DNA of 64,000 nt from Siccirubricoccus deserti (lineage in GTDB: Bacteria; Pseudomonadota; Alphaproteobacteria; Acetobacterales; Acetobacteraceae). Each line of letters opens with the position of its first letter. Position 1 is the first letter of the stretch. Below the pieces are notes generated by a model. The model searched no databases and was not told where the DNA came from. It saw only the letters and a list, made by a program, of their open reading frames with translations. The DNA is taken from assembly GCF_014283215.1 (NCBI RefSeq), contig NZ_JACOMF010000004.1, positions 186,001 to 250,000 of the forward strand. The letters are read 5' to 3'. The position numbers and the translations under genes are program-made. This document shows, in pieces, positions 33,931-42,099 of the stretch.

Positions 33931-34862
33931 ACCGCCCTCTCGAAGCCGGGCTGGCGGTGCTCGGCGCCGCCGCGCTGGTGCTGGTCGCCTGGGCCGCGCC
34001 CTGGCTGAAATTCGTCCTGACCCTGGCGCTGGCCAAGGGCATCGCCGTGCTCGGCATCCTGCTGCTGCTGCGCGCCGGCCAGGTCAGCTTCGGCCATGCC
34101 ATGTTCCTGGCGACCGGCGCCTATACCGTCGCCTTCCTGGCGCCGGAGATGCCGGAGGCGTTGCTGCTGCTGCCGCTCGGCGCGCTGTTCGGCACGGCCC
34201 TCGGGCTGGTCGTCGGGCTGTTCGTGGCGCGCTACCGCGACATCTTCTTCGGCATGCTGAACCTCGCCCTCTCGATGGTGCTCTATTCGCTGCTGGAAAA
34301 GCTCTACGCCCTGACCAAGGGCACCGACGGCATTCGCGTCGCCGGCCTGACCTTCGCCGGCGCGCAGCCGGCGCGGGAGATCCAAGAATGGATTATGTTC
34401 GCCCTCGCCCTCGGCCTCGCCCTCGGCTTCGGGCTGCTGGTCAGGGCTTATCTCGGCTCGCCGATGGGACAGGCGCTGGCGGGGATCAAGACGCGGGAGA
34501 CACGGCTGGAGTTCATGGGCGTCCCGGCGCGGCGGGTGCTGCTGTTCGCCTATGTGCTCTCGGCCTGCATGGGCGGCACCGCCGGGGCGCTGGTGGCGAT
34601 GACCAGCCGCCATGTGACGCCGCAGCTGGCCTATTGGACCTCCTCCGGCGAGCTGGTGTTCATCGCCATCCTCGGTGGCGCGGGCAGCGCCCTCGGCCCC
34701 TTCCTCGGCGCCGTCGCCTTCGAGCTGGTGCGGGTCTATGCGGCGGCGCAGGTGGCGGATGCCTGGCAGATGATTTTGGGAGGAGTGCTGCTGGCGGTGA
34801 TCCTGTTCGCGCCGGGGGGGGTCTGGGGCATCCTGGCCGCCCGCTTCAAGGCCCGCGCATGA
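33927..34862 (+). CDS. Branched-chain amino acid-type ABC permease (LivM-like)
   Basis: This 311-residue permease is the second pore half. It has about nine hydrophobic segments, with LLLRAGQVSFGHAMFLATGAY near residue 47 and the TRETRLEFMGVPARRVLLFAYVLSACMGGTAGA-type coupling region near 190-220. Both ends overlap neighbouring genes by four bases, so translation of the operon is tightly linked. Confidence 0.92.
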   Translation: MNRPLEAGLAVLGAAALVLVAWAAPWLKFVLTLALAKGIAVLGILLLLRAGQVSFGHAMFLATGAYTVAFLAPEMPEALLLLPLGALFGTALGLVVGLFVARYRDIFFGMLNLALSMVLYSLLEKLYALTKGTDGIRVAGLTFAGAQPAREIQEWIMFALALGLALGFGLLVRAYLGSPMGQALAGIKTRETRLEFMGVPARRVLLFAYVLSACMGGTAGALVAMTSRHVTPQLAYWTSSGELVFIAILGGAGSALGPFLGAVAFELVRVYAAAQVADAWQMILGGVLLAVILFAPGGVWGILAARFKARA

Positions 34863-35629
34863 GCGCGACCGCCCCCCTCCGGCCGCTGCTCTCGGCCCGG
34901 AGCCTCCGCCTCGCCTTCGGCGGCGTGAAGGCGGCCGATGGCATCGACCTTGACGTGATGCCCGGCGAGTTCCTGGCGATCATCGGCCCGAATGGCGCCG
35001 GCAAGACCACCTTCATCAACATGACCACCGGCTACCTCAGGCCGCAGGGCGGCAGCATCGACTACGAAGGCCGCTCGCTGCTCGGCCTCCGCCCGCGCGC
35101 CATCGTCCGGCGCGGGATCGGCCGCAGCTTCCAGCTCCCGCAGCTCTTCACCGAACATACGGTGCTGGAGAACGCCGCCCTCGCCATCGCCGCCCGCGCC
35201 GGGCTGTGGTCGCCGCTGACGCCGCTGCTGCGGCCCGGCTGGCGGGCTGAGGCCGAGGCGCTGCTGGACCGCTTCGGCCTCGGCGCCGTGGCCGGGGCCC
35301 GGGCCGATGCGCTGAACGAGGGCGCCCGCAAGCTGGCCGACATCGCCATGGCCGTCGCGCTGAACCCCCGGCTGCTGCTGATGGACGAGCCCACCAGCGG
35401 CGTCGCCGCGTCCGAGAAGATGGGCGTGGTCGAGACATTGGTGCGGGTGCTGCGCCAGGCCGGTGTCACCGCGGTCTTCGTCGAGCATGACATGGACGTG
35501 GTCGCCCGCTTCGCCGATCGTGTCGCGGTCTGGAGCCAGGGCCGCATCGTCGCCCTCGGCCCGCCGCAGCAGGTGCTGGCGGATCCGGTGGTGCGGCGCG
35601 AGGTGATTGGCATCGAAGCCCATGCTTGA
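34859..35629 (+). CDS. Branched-chain amino acid-type ABC ATPase (LivG-like)
   Basis: This 256-residue ATPase has Walker A GPNGAGKTT near residues 41-50, Walker B LLLMDEPTSGV, and the switch histidine in FVEHDMDVV. The ABC signature, LSxGxxR in most LivG proteins, reads LNEGARK, a departure at the conserved serine. The N-terminal strand (SARSLRLAFGGVKAADGIDL) is typical. It pairs with the LivF-like ATPase downstream, which it overlaps by eight bases. Confidence 0.9.
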   Translation: MSATAPLRPLLSARSLRLAFGGVKAADGIDLDVMPGEFLAIIGPNGAGKTTFINMTTGYLRPQGGSIDYEGRSLLGLRPRAIVRRGIGRSFQLPQLFTEHTVLENAALAIAARAGLWSPLTPLLRPGWRAEAEALLDRFGLGAVAGARADALNEGARKLADIAMAVALNPRLLLMDEPTSGVAASEKMGVVETLVRVLRQAGVTAVFVEHDMDVVARFADRVAVWSQGRIVALGPPQQVLADPVVRREVIGIEAHA

Positions 35630-36278
35630 ATTGCACGACCTCTCGGTCGACATCGCCGGCGTGCCGGTGCTGCGCCGGGTGCACCTCAACGTCCCGCCTG
35701 GCGGGCGGGTAGCGCTGATCGGCCGCAACGGCGCCGGCAAGACGACCACGCTGCGCGCCCTGATGGGCCTGTTGCCGGTGCGGGAGGGCCGCATCACCAT
35801 CGACGGGCGGGACGCCACCGCGCTGCCGGCGCATCATCGCCCACGGCTCGGCATCGGCTACGCGCCGGAGGAACGCCGGCTGTTCGGCAGCTTCTCGGTG
35901 CGGGAGAACATGCTGCTGCCGGCCCAGGTGCTGAAGCTGCCGGCGGCCGAAATCGCCCGCCGGCTGGACGCCGTCTTCACCCTGCTGCCGGAACTGCAGG
36001 ACCTCGCTCCCCGCCGCGCCGCCGGGCTGTCGGGTGGCCAGGGCAAGATGGTGGCGCTCGGCCGGGCGCTGATGGTCGGCACCAGGGCGGTGCTACTGGA
36101 CGAGCCTTTCCAGGGCCTCGCCCCTGCCCTCGCCCAGCGCTATGCGGAGGCGCTGGCCCGACTGCACCAGGCCCTGCCCGAGGTCGCCATCCTGATCACC
36201 GAGAGCAACCCGGAACTGCTCCGCTCCCTGGTCGAGCGAAGCTTCGCGATCGAACGCGGGGAAATCCTGCCTGCGTAA
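35622..36278 (+). CDS. Branched-chain amino acid-type ABC ATPase (LivF-like)
   Basis: This 218-residue ATPase completes the importer. Walker A is GRNGAGKTTT near residues 34-43, the signature is LSGGQGKMVALGRAL, Walker B is AVLLDEPFQGLAP, and the LivF-type Q-loop/regulatory segment is IGYAPEERRLFGSFSVREN. The usual switch histidine position reads ITESNPELLR, with no His, which is common in LivF subunits. ATG 35622 lies inside the end of livG; a TTG at 35607 is possible. Confidence 0.9.
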   Translation: MLELHDLSVDIAGVPVLRRVHLNVPPGGRVALIGRNGAGKTTTLRALMGLLPVREGRITIDGRDATALPAHHRPRLGIGYAPEERRLFGSFSVRENMLLPAQVLKLPAAEIARRLDAVFTLLPELQDLAPRRAAGLSGGQGKMVALGRALMVGTRAVLLDEPFQGLAPALAQRYAEALARLHQALPEVAILITESNPELLRSLVERSFAIERGEILPA

Positions 36279-36328
36279 CGGGATGCCGGTATAGGTGGGC
36301 ATCGACACGCCGAATGGGCGGCATTCCG

Positions 36329-36614
36329 ATGCGCAGGGTGCTGCTGGCGACGCTGGCGATCTGCCTCCCAGGCCGCGAGACCGGCCAGGTCGCGCCGCCG
36401 CTGCCGGACCTGGCGGCGATGGCTGCGCATGAGGGGAGATCACGGCCCGCCCTGGGTCCCAGGGGAACTCCCCTGGGTGGCGCCGCCGGTCGGTTATGCA
36501 CTGCCCGGACCCGGCCACTACTATGCCCCTTGGCCCCGGTACTGGGAGCCTTGGCCGGCATCGGCCTTGGGGTCCGGTGCGGCACTGGTGAAGTGGCATC
36601 GCGGGCGCCGCTGA
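36329..36614 (+). pseudogene. Possible frameshifted small exported Pro/Tyr/Trp-rich protein
   Basis: One frame gives a short signal-peptide-like start at 36329 (MRRVLLATLAICLP). A second frame from 36429 encodes a Pro/Trp/Tyr-rich stretch (GPPWVPGELPWVAPPVGYAL and GHYYAPWPRYWEPW) ending at 36614. Such compositions are usual in short exported proteins of this group of bacteria, and the two halves would make one protein if a frameshift lies between about 36390 and 36430. I cannot identify a family; chance open frames remain possible. Confidence 0.3.
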
Positions 36615-36730
36615 CGCGCTGGCGCACCCTGCCCCGGGCGGGCGCGGTTGCGCCCTCTGACCCCTTCCCTTATACGGCCCCCTTCCTGCGGCCGGTCGGT
36701 ATCGGCGGCACTTGAACGCACGAGCACGCC

Positions 36731-36958
36731 ATGAAGTCCGACATCCATCCCGAGTACCACGAGATCAACGTCGTGATGACCGACGGCACCACGTACAAGA
36801 CGCGGTCCTGCTACGGCAAGGCGGGCGATACAATCCGCCTCGATATCGATCCGAAGTCGCATCCGGCCTGGACCGGCGTGCAGCGGGTGATGGACACCGG
36901 CGGCCAGGTGGCCAAGTTCAACAAGAAATTCGCCGGCATCGGCGCCCGCAAGAAGTAG
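36731..36958 (+). CDS. rpmE: 50S ribosomal protein L31
   Basis: This 75-residue ribosomal protein keeps the family signature: [19 protein letters not shown], then [30 protein letters not shown]. It is the zinc-independent (C-minus) form, because the CxxC pairs of the zinc-binding form are missing; a single Cys is left in [11 protein letters not shown] strong terminator follows it, and the heat-shock gene hsp20 comes next. Confidence 0.95.
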   Translation: MKSDIHPEYHEINVVMTDGTTYKTRSCYGKAGDTIRLDIDPKSHPAWTGVQRVMDTGGQVAKFNKKFAGIGARKK

Positions 36959-37002
36959 CCTGGCGACCGCTTCGCCGTCGCCCTATCGGTGTTTTTCGGC
37001 AG

Positions 37003-37034
37003 CGCCGCCCCTCTTGAACCGGGGGGCGGCGTTT
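37003..37034 (+). terminator. rpmE terminator
   Basis: A 9-base perfect stem (CGCCGCCCC and its complement at 37003-37011 and 37023-37031) with an 11-base loop is followed by TTT. It lies 44 bases after rpmE. The loop contains the -35 box of a candidate heat-shock promoter for hsp20. Confidence 0.7.
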
Positions 37035-37041
37035 GCCAATT
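37013..37041 (+). promoter_or_regulatory. Candidate RpoH (sigma-32) promoter of hsp20
   Basis: CTTGAA at 37013-37018 and CCAATT at 37036-37041 are separated by exactly 17 bases, the pattern reported for alphaproteobacterial RpoH promoters (CTTGAA, about 17, CCnnAT-like). The -35 box is inside the loop of the rpmE terminator. Transcription would start near 37048, giving a leader of about 125 bases before hsp20. Confidence 0.6.
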
Positions 37042-37047
37042 TCGCCC

Positions 37048-37171
37048 TGTCAGGAATGCCCGCTCGGGGTTCCTGGCGCGGTTCCCGCCGCCATCCGGTG
37101 CCCGCATGGGGCCGACTGGCGAGGAGCCGCCGGATCAATCGGACCTTGCTCCCGTCAGGAGGTTCCAGACC
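37048..37171 (+). promoter_or_regulatory. ROSE-like RNA thermometer in the hsp20 leader
   Basis: The final hairpin at 37141-37166 pairs the Shine-Dalgarno AGGAGG (37157-37162) with TTGCTCC (37146-37152), leaving a bulged G. The U(U/C)GCU element opposite AGGA is the defining feature of ROSE thermometers, which melt near heat-shock temperature to free the ribosome site of small heat-shock genes. Upstream complementary GC blocks (around GGCGCGG/CCGCC) could form the earlier hairpins. Position, gene and core motif all agree with the ROSE family; the full fold was not computed. Confidence 0.7.
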
Positions 37172-37666
37172 ATGAATGCTCTCGATTTCTCGCCCCTGTT
37201 CCGCACTGCAATCGGCTTCGACCGGTTGGCCCGTGTGCTGGAGACGGCGCGCACCTCCACCGAAAACCAGGGCTACCCCCCCTACAACATCGAGAAGACC
37301 GGTGAGGACACCTATGTCCTGACCATGGCTGTTGCCGGCTTCGGCGAGGCCGACCTCGATATCGTGGCGCGGGACAATGTCCTGACCATCACCGGCCGCG
37401 CCCCGCAGCCGGAGGAGGGCCGCAGCTTCCTGCACCGTGGAATCGCCGGCCGCGCCTTCGAGCGGCGCTTCGTTCTCGCCGACCATATCGTGGTCGATGG
37501 CGCCCAGCTCGAGAACGGGCTGTTGCAGCTCGGCCTCAAGCGGGTGGTGCCGGAAGCGCTGAAGCCGCGCCGGATCGAGGTGCAGAGCCGCCGGCCGGCG
37601 CTGGCGAACGATGCCCCGGCGCCGCAGGCGGACAACACCCAGGCGCCGCAGGCCGCGGCCGCCTGA
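37172..37666 (+). CDS. hsp20: Small heat-shock protein, Hsp20/IbpA type
   Basis: This 164-residue chaperone holds unfolding proteins to prevent aggregation. It has the class A bacterial start SPLFRTAIGFDRLARVLE, the alpha-crystallin domain (about residues 33-125; YNIEKTGEDTYVLTMAVAGF and HRGIAGRAFERRFVLADHI), and a Pro/Ala-rich tail without a clear IxI motif. AGGAGG sits nine bases before ATG 37172. Regulation is likely by an RpoH promoter plus a ROSE-type thermometer, see neighbouring entries. Confidence 0.93.
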   Translation: MNALDFSPLFRTAIGFDRLARVLETARTSTENQGYPPYNIEKTGEDTYVLTMAVAGFGEADLDIVARDNVLTITGRAPQPEEGRSFLHRGIAGRAFERRFVLADHIVVDGAQLENGLLQLGLKRVVPEALKPRRIEVQSRRPALANDAPAPQADNTQAPQAAAA

Positions 37667-37705
37667 GCTGAGCGATTGGTGCCCGGTCACGACGGGCGCC
37701 GACCC

Positions 37706-37734
37706 GGCCGGCGGGTCATCCCGCCGGCCTTTTT
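37706..37734 (+). terminator. Strong intrinsic terminator after hsp20
   Basis: A perfect 10-base stem (GGCCGGCGGG and its complement) with a TCAT loop is followed by TTTTT, 39 bases after the hsp20 stop. This is a textbook intrinsic terminator for rightward transcription. Confidence 0.9.
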
Positions 37735-37743
37735 CTGCCTCCG

Positions 37744-37941
37744 TCAGCCAGCGCCGGGCGGCCGGCGGAACAGCGCATCCACCGCGCCCCGATGCGCCTC
37801 CCGCGTCGCAATCGCCGCTTCGGCCCGGGCGATCTCCGCCTGCAGCCGGGCGATGTAATCGCGCAATTCTGCCACACCCCAACTGTCCAGCACCGCGGGT
37901 GTGAAGCCGGTGACCGGCCGTGGGCGTTCCTCCTCGATCAT
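37744..37941 (-). CDS. DUF1192 family protein
   Basis: This 65-residue protein matches DUF1192: a short Pro/Arg N terminus, a SWGVAELRDYIARLQAEIARAE helix and a second helix with basic and acidic heptads. The family is alphaproteobacterial, small and probably coiled-coil; its function is unknown. GGGAGGA is followed directly by one ATG and then, six bases later, by ATG 37941, which therefore is the likely start. Convergent with hsp20. Confidence 0.8.
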   Translation of the reverse strand: MIEEERPRPVTGFTPAVLDSWGVAELRDYIARLQAEIARAEAAIATREAHRGAVDALFRRPPGAG

Positions 37942-38079
37942 GCGCATTCCTCCCTCACGCGCCAGGACGGGCAATTCCTTTTCCGTTGCGGGCTTTGACC
38001 CGGTCCGGCACCGCCTCTATATGCCACGCCATTGCCGCGGCGCGGCTGCCTGCCCCGCGCCTTCCGGAAGGTTCATTCC

Positions 38080-38658
38080 ATGACCCAGCCTCTGATGCCG
38101 AAGGCCACCGCCGTGTGGCTGATCGAAAAGACTTCCCTGACCTTCGAGCAGGTTGCGGATTTCGTCGGCATGCACCCGCTCGAGGTACAGGCCATCGCCG
38201 ACGGCGAGGTGGCTCAGGGCATCATTGGTTACGACCCGGTTCTCAACGGCCAGGTCACGCGCGAGGAGATCGCCCGCTGCGAGGCCGATCCGAACGCCCG
38301 GCTGCACCTCTCCACGACGGCCCTGCCGACGCCCAAGGCCCGCGGCAAGGGGGCCAAATATACCCCGGTTTCCAAGCGCAACGACCGGCCGGACGCCATC
38401 GCCTGGGTACTGCGGAACCATCCGCAGCTGACCGATGTGGCAATCGGCAAGCTGCTCGGCACCACCAAGGAAACGATCGCCAAGGTGCGCGACAGGACCC
38501 ATTGGAACAGCGCCAACATCAAGCCGCGCGACCCGGTGATCCTTGGCCTCTGCAGTCAGTCCGACCTGAACGCGGCGCTGATCGCCGCCGGCGATCGCGC
38601 GCCGGATACCGCGCCCCCCCCGGCCTACCCGGACCCGGCCGAGGAGAACGCGGCCTGA
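38080..38658 (+). CDS. trcR: DUF1013 family protein, cell-cycle regulator TrcR
   Basis: This 192-residue protein belongs to the conserved alphaproteobacterial DUF1013 family, named TrcR for a cell-cycle transcriptional regulator. Clear markers are MPKATAVWLIEKTSLTFEQVADFV at the N terminus, with a helix-turn-helix feel, GYDPVLNGQVTREEI, and the second HTH-like segment LTDVAIGKLLGTTKETIAKVRDRTHWN. The C terminus is Pro/Ala-rich. GGAAGG precedes ATG 38080. Probably a DNA-associated regulator; direct targets are not known from this window. Confidence 0.9.
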   Translation: MTQPLMPKATAVWLIEKTSLTFEQVADFVGMHPLEVQAIADGEVAQGIIGYDPVLNGQVTREEIARCEADPNARLHLSTTALPTPKARGKGAKYTPVSKRNDRPDAIAWVLRNHPQLTDVAIGKLLGTTKETIAKVRDRTHWNSANIKPRDPVILGLCSQSDLNAALIAAGDRAPDTAPPPAYPDPAEENAA

Positions 38659-38674
38659 AGCCAGGCGTGTCGGG

Positions 38675-38845
38675 TCAGTCGCTGCGGCGAAGCCGTTCGA
38701 TCTCCTCCTTCAGTCGCAATTTTTCGAGTTTCAGCCGGGTGAGCATCGTCTCATCCGGTTTAGGCCGGGCATCCTCCTCGCCGATTTGCCGTTCAAGCAC
38801 CGCGTGCCGTTGCTCAAGTGAGCGGAGCCTCGGACCTTCGTGCAT
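38675..38845 (-). CDS. YdcH-like DUF465 small protein
   Basis: This 56-residue protein shows the DUF465/YdcH helical hairpin: LRSLEQRHAVLERQIGEE, a short turn, then LTRLKLEKLRLKEEIERLRR. Such proteins are small, basic coiled-coil proteins of unknown function. AAAGGAGG lies at optimal spacing before the ATG. It is convergent with trcR and divergent from a second copy at 39003. Confidence 0.8.
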   Translation of the reverse strand: MHEGPRLRSLEQRHAVLERQIGEEDARPKPDETMLTRLKLEKLRLKEEIERLRRSD

Positions 38846-39002
38846 GCGGCAACCTCCTTTGCAGTTGTATCGCTGGGCAGTTCTGGATTGGCATGGCCGT
38901 TGGCAGAGGGCGATGGCGCACTGTTGCGCCCGCGCCGGGGCATGGTAATGGCGGCCTCCATCGGATTGCACCCTTTCCTTCAGCGCCCGAGCCCCCGCCC
39001 CG

Positions 39003-39203
39003 ATGCTCGATGATCGTGAATCCTTGCTGCGCCGCCTACACGAGATGCGGAGCGAGCATCGCGACCTGGACACCGTCATCGCCCGGCTGGAAGGCGCCCG
39101 ATCGGATCAGCTGCAGTTGCAGCGGCTGAAGAAGCGCAAGCTGAAGCTGAAGGATGAGATCACCTGGCTGGAGAGCCGGCTTGTCCCTGACATCATCGCC
39201 TGA
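39003..39203 (+). CDS. YdcH-like DUF465 small protein, second copy
   Basis: This 66-residue protein is another DUF465 helical hairpin: [22 protein letters not shown], then [21 protein letters not shown]. It shares the family pattern with the neighbouring divergent copy but is closer to the canonical form. It overlaps the start of purE by about 20 bases, so it is likely co-transcribed with purE and purK. Confidence 0.82.
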   Translation: MLDDRESLLRRLHEMRSEHRDLDTVIARLEGARSDQLQLQRLKKRKLKLKDEITWLESRLVPDIIA

Positions 39204-39693
39204 GTCCGGCCTGGCCACCCCCGTGGTCGGCATCATTATGGGCAGCCGCTCCGATTGGGAGACGATGCGCCATGCCGCCGAGACGCTGGAAAAGCTGGGC
39301 GTTCCGCATGAAACCCGGGTCGTCTCGGCCCACCGCACCCCGGCGCGGTTGGTGGAATACGCCAGCGGCGCCCGCGACCGCGGCCTCCGGGTGATCATTG
39401 CCGGGGCCGGCGGGGCGGCGCACCTGCCGGGCATGGCGGCGGCGATGACCCCGCTGCCGGTGCTCGGCGTGCCGGTGGAAAGCCATGCTCTGAAGGGCAT
39501 GGACAGCCTGCTGTCGATCGTCCAGATGCCGGGCGGCGTACCGGTCGGGACACTGGCCATCGGCCGCGCCGGCGCTATCAACGCGGCACTGCTGGCGGCG
39601 GCGATCCTGGCACTCTCGGATCCCGCGCTGGCGCAGCGGCTGGATGAATGGCGGGTGGCGCAGACCGCTGGCGTGCCGGACGAGCCGGCATGA
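39181..39693 (+). CDS. purE: N5-carboxyaminoimidazole ribonucleotide mutase
   Basis: PurE moves the carboxyl group of N5-CAIR to make CAIR in purine synthesis. The core [21 protein letters not shown], the catalytic-histidine segment [14 protein letters not shown], and [25 protein letters not shown] are complete. The start is unclear: ATG 39154 lies deep in the ydcH-like gene, while TTG 39181 has GGAG eight bases upstream and gives 170 residues, the usual length. The gene overlaps purK by four bases. Confidence 0.93.
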   Translation: MSLTSSPESGLATPVVGIIMGSRSDWETMRHAAETLEKLGVPHETRVVSAHRTPARLVEYASGARDRGLRVIIAGAGGAAHLPGMAAAMTPLPVLGVPVESHALKGMDSLLSIVQMPGGVPVGTLAIGRAGAINAALLAAAILALSDPALAQRLDEWRVAQTAGVPDEPA

Positions 39694-40826
39694 GCCAGGC
39701 CGCGGGCTCCTTCCCATTGCCGCCGGGCAGCACCATCGGCATCCTCGGCGGCGGCCAGCTCGGCCGGATGTCGGCGATGGCGGCGGCCCAGCTCGGCTAC
39801 CGCTGCCACGTCTTCGCGCCGGACGCCGACAGCCCTGGCATGCAGGTGGCCGCCGCCGCCACCGTCGCGGCCTATGAGGATGCCGCCGCCCTGGCGCGCT
39901 TCGCCGCCGCGGTGGATGTGGTGACCTTCGAATTCGAGAATGTCCCGGCCGAGACCCTGGCGGCGCTGGAACCCCTCGCCCCCTGCCGCCCCGGCGTCGG
40001 GGTGCTTCGGGTCTGCCAGGACCGGCTGGCCGAGAAATCCTTCCTGGAACGCGCCGGGGTACCGGTTGCCTCCTGGCGCGGGGTCGAGTCGGAGGCCGGG
40101 CTGGCCGAGGCCATCGCCACCGTCGGCCTGCCGGCGGTGCTGAAGACCACCCGCCTCGGCTACGACGGCCGCGGCCAGGCGGTCGTCCGCACCCCGGCGG
40201 AAGCCGCCGAGGCTTTCGCCAGGCTGGCGCCGAAGCCGTTGATCCTGGAAGCCTTCGTGCCCTTCGTGGCGGAGCTCTCGGCGATCGTCGCCCGTGGCGC
40301 CGATGGCGCGGTCGCGGTCTATGACGCGGTGGAGAACCGTCATCGCAACCATATCCTCGATCTCAGCTTCGCCCCGGCGCGGGTGCCAGCGGCGGTAGCG
40401 GAACAGGCACGTGGCCATGCCGCTTCGGTGGCGACGGAACTCGGCCTGGTCGGCGTGCTGGCGCTGGAGCTCTTCCTGCTTGCGGACGGCAGGCTGCTGG
40501 GCAACGAGATCGCGCCGCGGCCGCACAACTCCGGCCACTGGACCATGGACGGCTGCGCCACCAGCCAGTTCGGCCAGCATATCCGCGCAGTCGCCGGGTT
40601 GCCTCTGGCATCGCCGGCTCGTCATCACGACGTGGTGATGAAGAACCTGGTCGGGACCGAGGGGCTGGCGCTATGGCCCGCGCTGCTGGCTGAACCGGAT
40701 GTGGTGCCGCACCTCTACGGCAAGGCGGAGGCCCGGCCCGGCCGCAAGCTGGGTCATGCAAACCGGCTTTTTCCTTACGAATCGATGGCGACGCAGGACG
40801 AAGCGGAGCTTCTGTCCAGGCTGTGA
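39690..40826 (+). CDS. purK: N5-carboxyaminoimidazole ribonucleotide synthase
   Basis: PurK carboxylates AIR with ATP and bicarbonate to N5-CAIR, which PurE then uses. The 378-residue ATP-grasp protein has [33 protein letters not shown], the [11 protein letters not shown] loop, and [18 protein letters not shown]. It starts with ATG overlapping the purE stop (ATGA), so PurE and PurK are made together. Confidence 0.95.
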   Translation: MSQAAGSFPLPPGSTIGILGGGQLGRMSAMAAAQLGYRCHVFAPDADSPGMQVAAAATVAAYEDAAALARFAAAVDVVTFEFENVPAETLAALEPLAPCRPGVGVLRVCQDRLAEKSFLERAGVPVASWRGVESEAGLAEAIATVGLPAVLKTTRLGYDGRGQAVVRTPAEAAEAFARLAPKPLILEAFVPFVAELSAIVARGADGAVAVYDAVENRHRNHILDLSFAPARVPAAVAEQARGHAASVATELGLVGVLALELFLLADGRLLGNEIAPRPHNSGHWTMDGCATSQFGQHIRAVAGLPLASPARHHDVVMKNLVGTEGLALWPALLAEPDVVPHLYGKAEARPGRKLGHANRLFPYESMATQDEAELLSRL

Positions 40827-41003
40827 CGAATTTGCCATGACCGCCTGTGGCATCAGCGCCACATCGATCCGGATTTGGTCGTTCCCCGGGTGCCACGGAT
40901 CGCTTCCGATGCTAGGTTGTAATCGATGCAGCGTTGCGACCCGACCTTGATGCGGTACGGCGCAGTGGCTGTCAGCCTCTATGAATCCGAGGAGAATGTG
41001 AGG

Positions 41004-42041
41004 ATGAACCTCAAGAAGGCCCTTCTGGCCGCTACGGTGCTGGCGCTGCCGGTGGCCGCGCAGGCCCAGCCCGTCACGGGCCTCTACGTCGGCGCCGGCG
41101 CTGGCCTGAACTTCCACCAGGATTCCAACGACAGCGGCACCCGCGTGCGCTACGAGGATGTCGGCGGCGTCGGCCTGGCCTCCATCGGCTGGGGCTTCGG
41201 CAACGGTCTCCGCGCCGAGGTCGAGGGCAACTACCGCCAGAACGCGGTCGACCGCGTCACGGTCAGCGGCGTCCGCGCCGGCTCCAGCGGCTACCTCAAC
41301 AACTACGGCGTGATGGTCAACGCGCTGTATGACTTCAACATGGGCGCCCTGTCCCCCTACGTCGGCGTCGGCGTCGGCTACGGCTGGGTCGAGGCGAAGA
41401 ACGTCCGCCTCGCCGGTCCGGGTGGCGTGACGGGTCGGGTCGACGACACCGACAGCCAGTTCGCCTACCAGGGCATCGCCGGCGTGTCCTACAACCTCAC
41501 CCGCATGGTGCCCGGCCTGGCGGCGACCGCCGAGTACCGCTTCTACGGCACGCTGGACCCTGAGTTCCGGGTGACCAGCAACATCGGCTCCACCACCGTG
41601 AAGCCGACCAACTACAACCACAGCGTGCTGATCGGCCTGCGCTACGCCTTCAACACCCCGGCCCCGGCGCCGGTCGTGGCCCCGGCCCCGGTTGCGCCGG
41701 AGCCCGCCATCGCCCGCACCTATCTGGTGTTCTTCGATTGGGATCGGGCCGACCTGACCGACCGCGCCCGGCAGATCGTCGCCGAGGCCGCCTCCGCCGC
41801 GCCGCGGGTGCAGTCCACCCGCATCGAAGTGGCCGGGCACGCCGACCGCTCCGGCACGCCGCAGTACAACCAGCGCCTGTCGCAGCGCCGCGCCGATGCG
41901 GTGGCGGCCGAGCTGGTCCGCCGCGGCGTTGCCCGCACCGCCATCACCGTCACCGCCTTCGGCGAGAGCCGCCCGCTGGTGCCGACCGCCGATGGCGTGC
42001 GCGAGCCGCAGAACCGCCGCGTCGAGATCGTTCTGCGCTAA
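41004..42041 (+). CDS. OmpA family outer-membrane protein, copy 1
   Basis: This 345-residue protein has a signal peptide (ending AQAQ), an OmpA-type eight-strand beta-barrel (about residues 25-220; GLYVGAGAGLNF, SIGWGFGNGLRAEVEGNYR), a Pro/Ala/Val linker, and a C-terminal peptidoglycan-binding OmpA_C domain (YLVFFDWDRADLT, HADRSGTPQYNQRLSQRRA). It ties the outer membrane to the cell wall. AGGAG precedes ATG 41004, and a perfect terminator follows. A paralogue lies 480 bases downstream. Confidence 0.93.
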   Translation: MNLKKALLAATVLALPVAAQAQPVTGLYVGAGAGLNFHQDSNDSGTRVRYEDVGGVGLASIGWGFGNGLRAEVEGNYRQNAVDRVTVSGVRAGSSGYLNNYGVMVNALYDFNMGALSPYVGVGVGYGWVEAKNVRLAGPGGVTGRVDDTDSQFAYQGIAGVSYNLTRMVPGLAATAEYRFYGTLDPEFRVTSNIGSTTVKPTNYNHSVLIGLRYAFNTPAPAPVVAPAPVAPEPAIARTYLVFFDWDRADLTDRARQIVAEAASAAPRVQSTRIEVAGHADRSGTPQYNQRLSQRRADAVAAELVRRGVARTAITVTAFGESRPLVPTADGVREPQNRRVEIVLR

Positions 42042-42074
42042 GCCGCAGACCGACCTCTTCGCATTGACCGGAAA

Positions 42075-42099
42075 GGGGCGCCTCGCGGCGCCCCTTTTT
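42075..42099 (+). terminator. Intrinsic terminator after OmpA copy 1
   Basis: GGGGCGCC and its complement form an 8-base stem with a TCGC loop, followed by TTTTT, 33 bases after the stop. Confidence 0.9.

Noticed and set aside
35622-36278. Missing switch histidine in the LivF-like ATPase as a defect
   Set aside because: LivF-type subunits often have another residue at that position, so this alone is not unusual.
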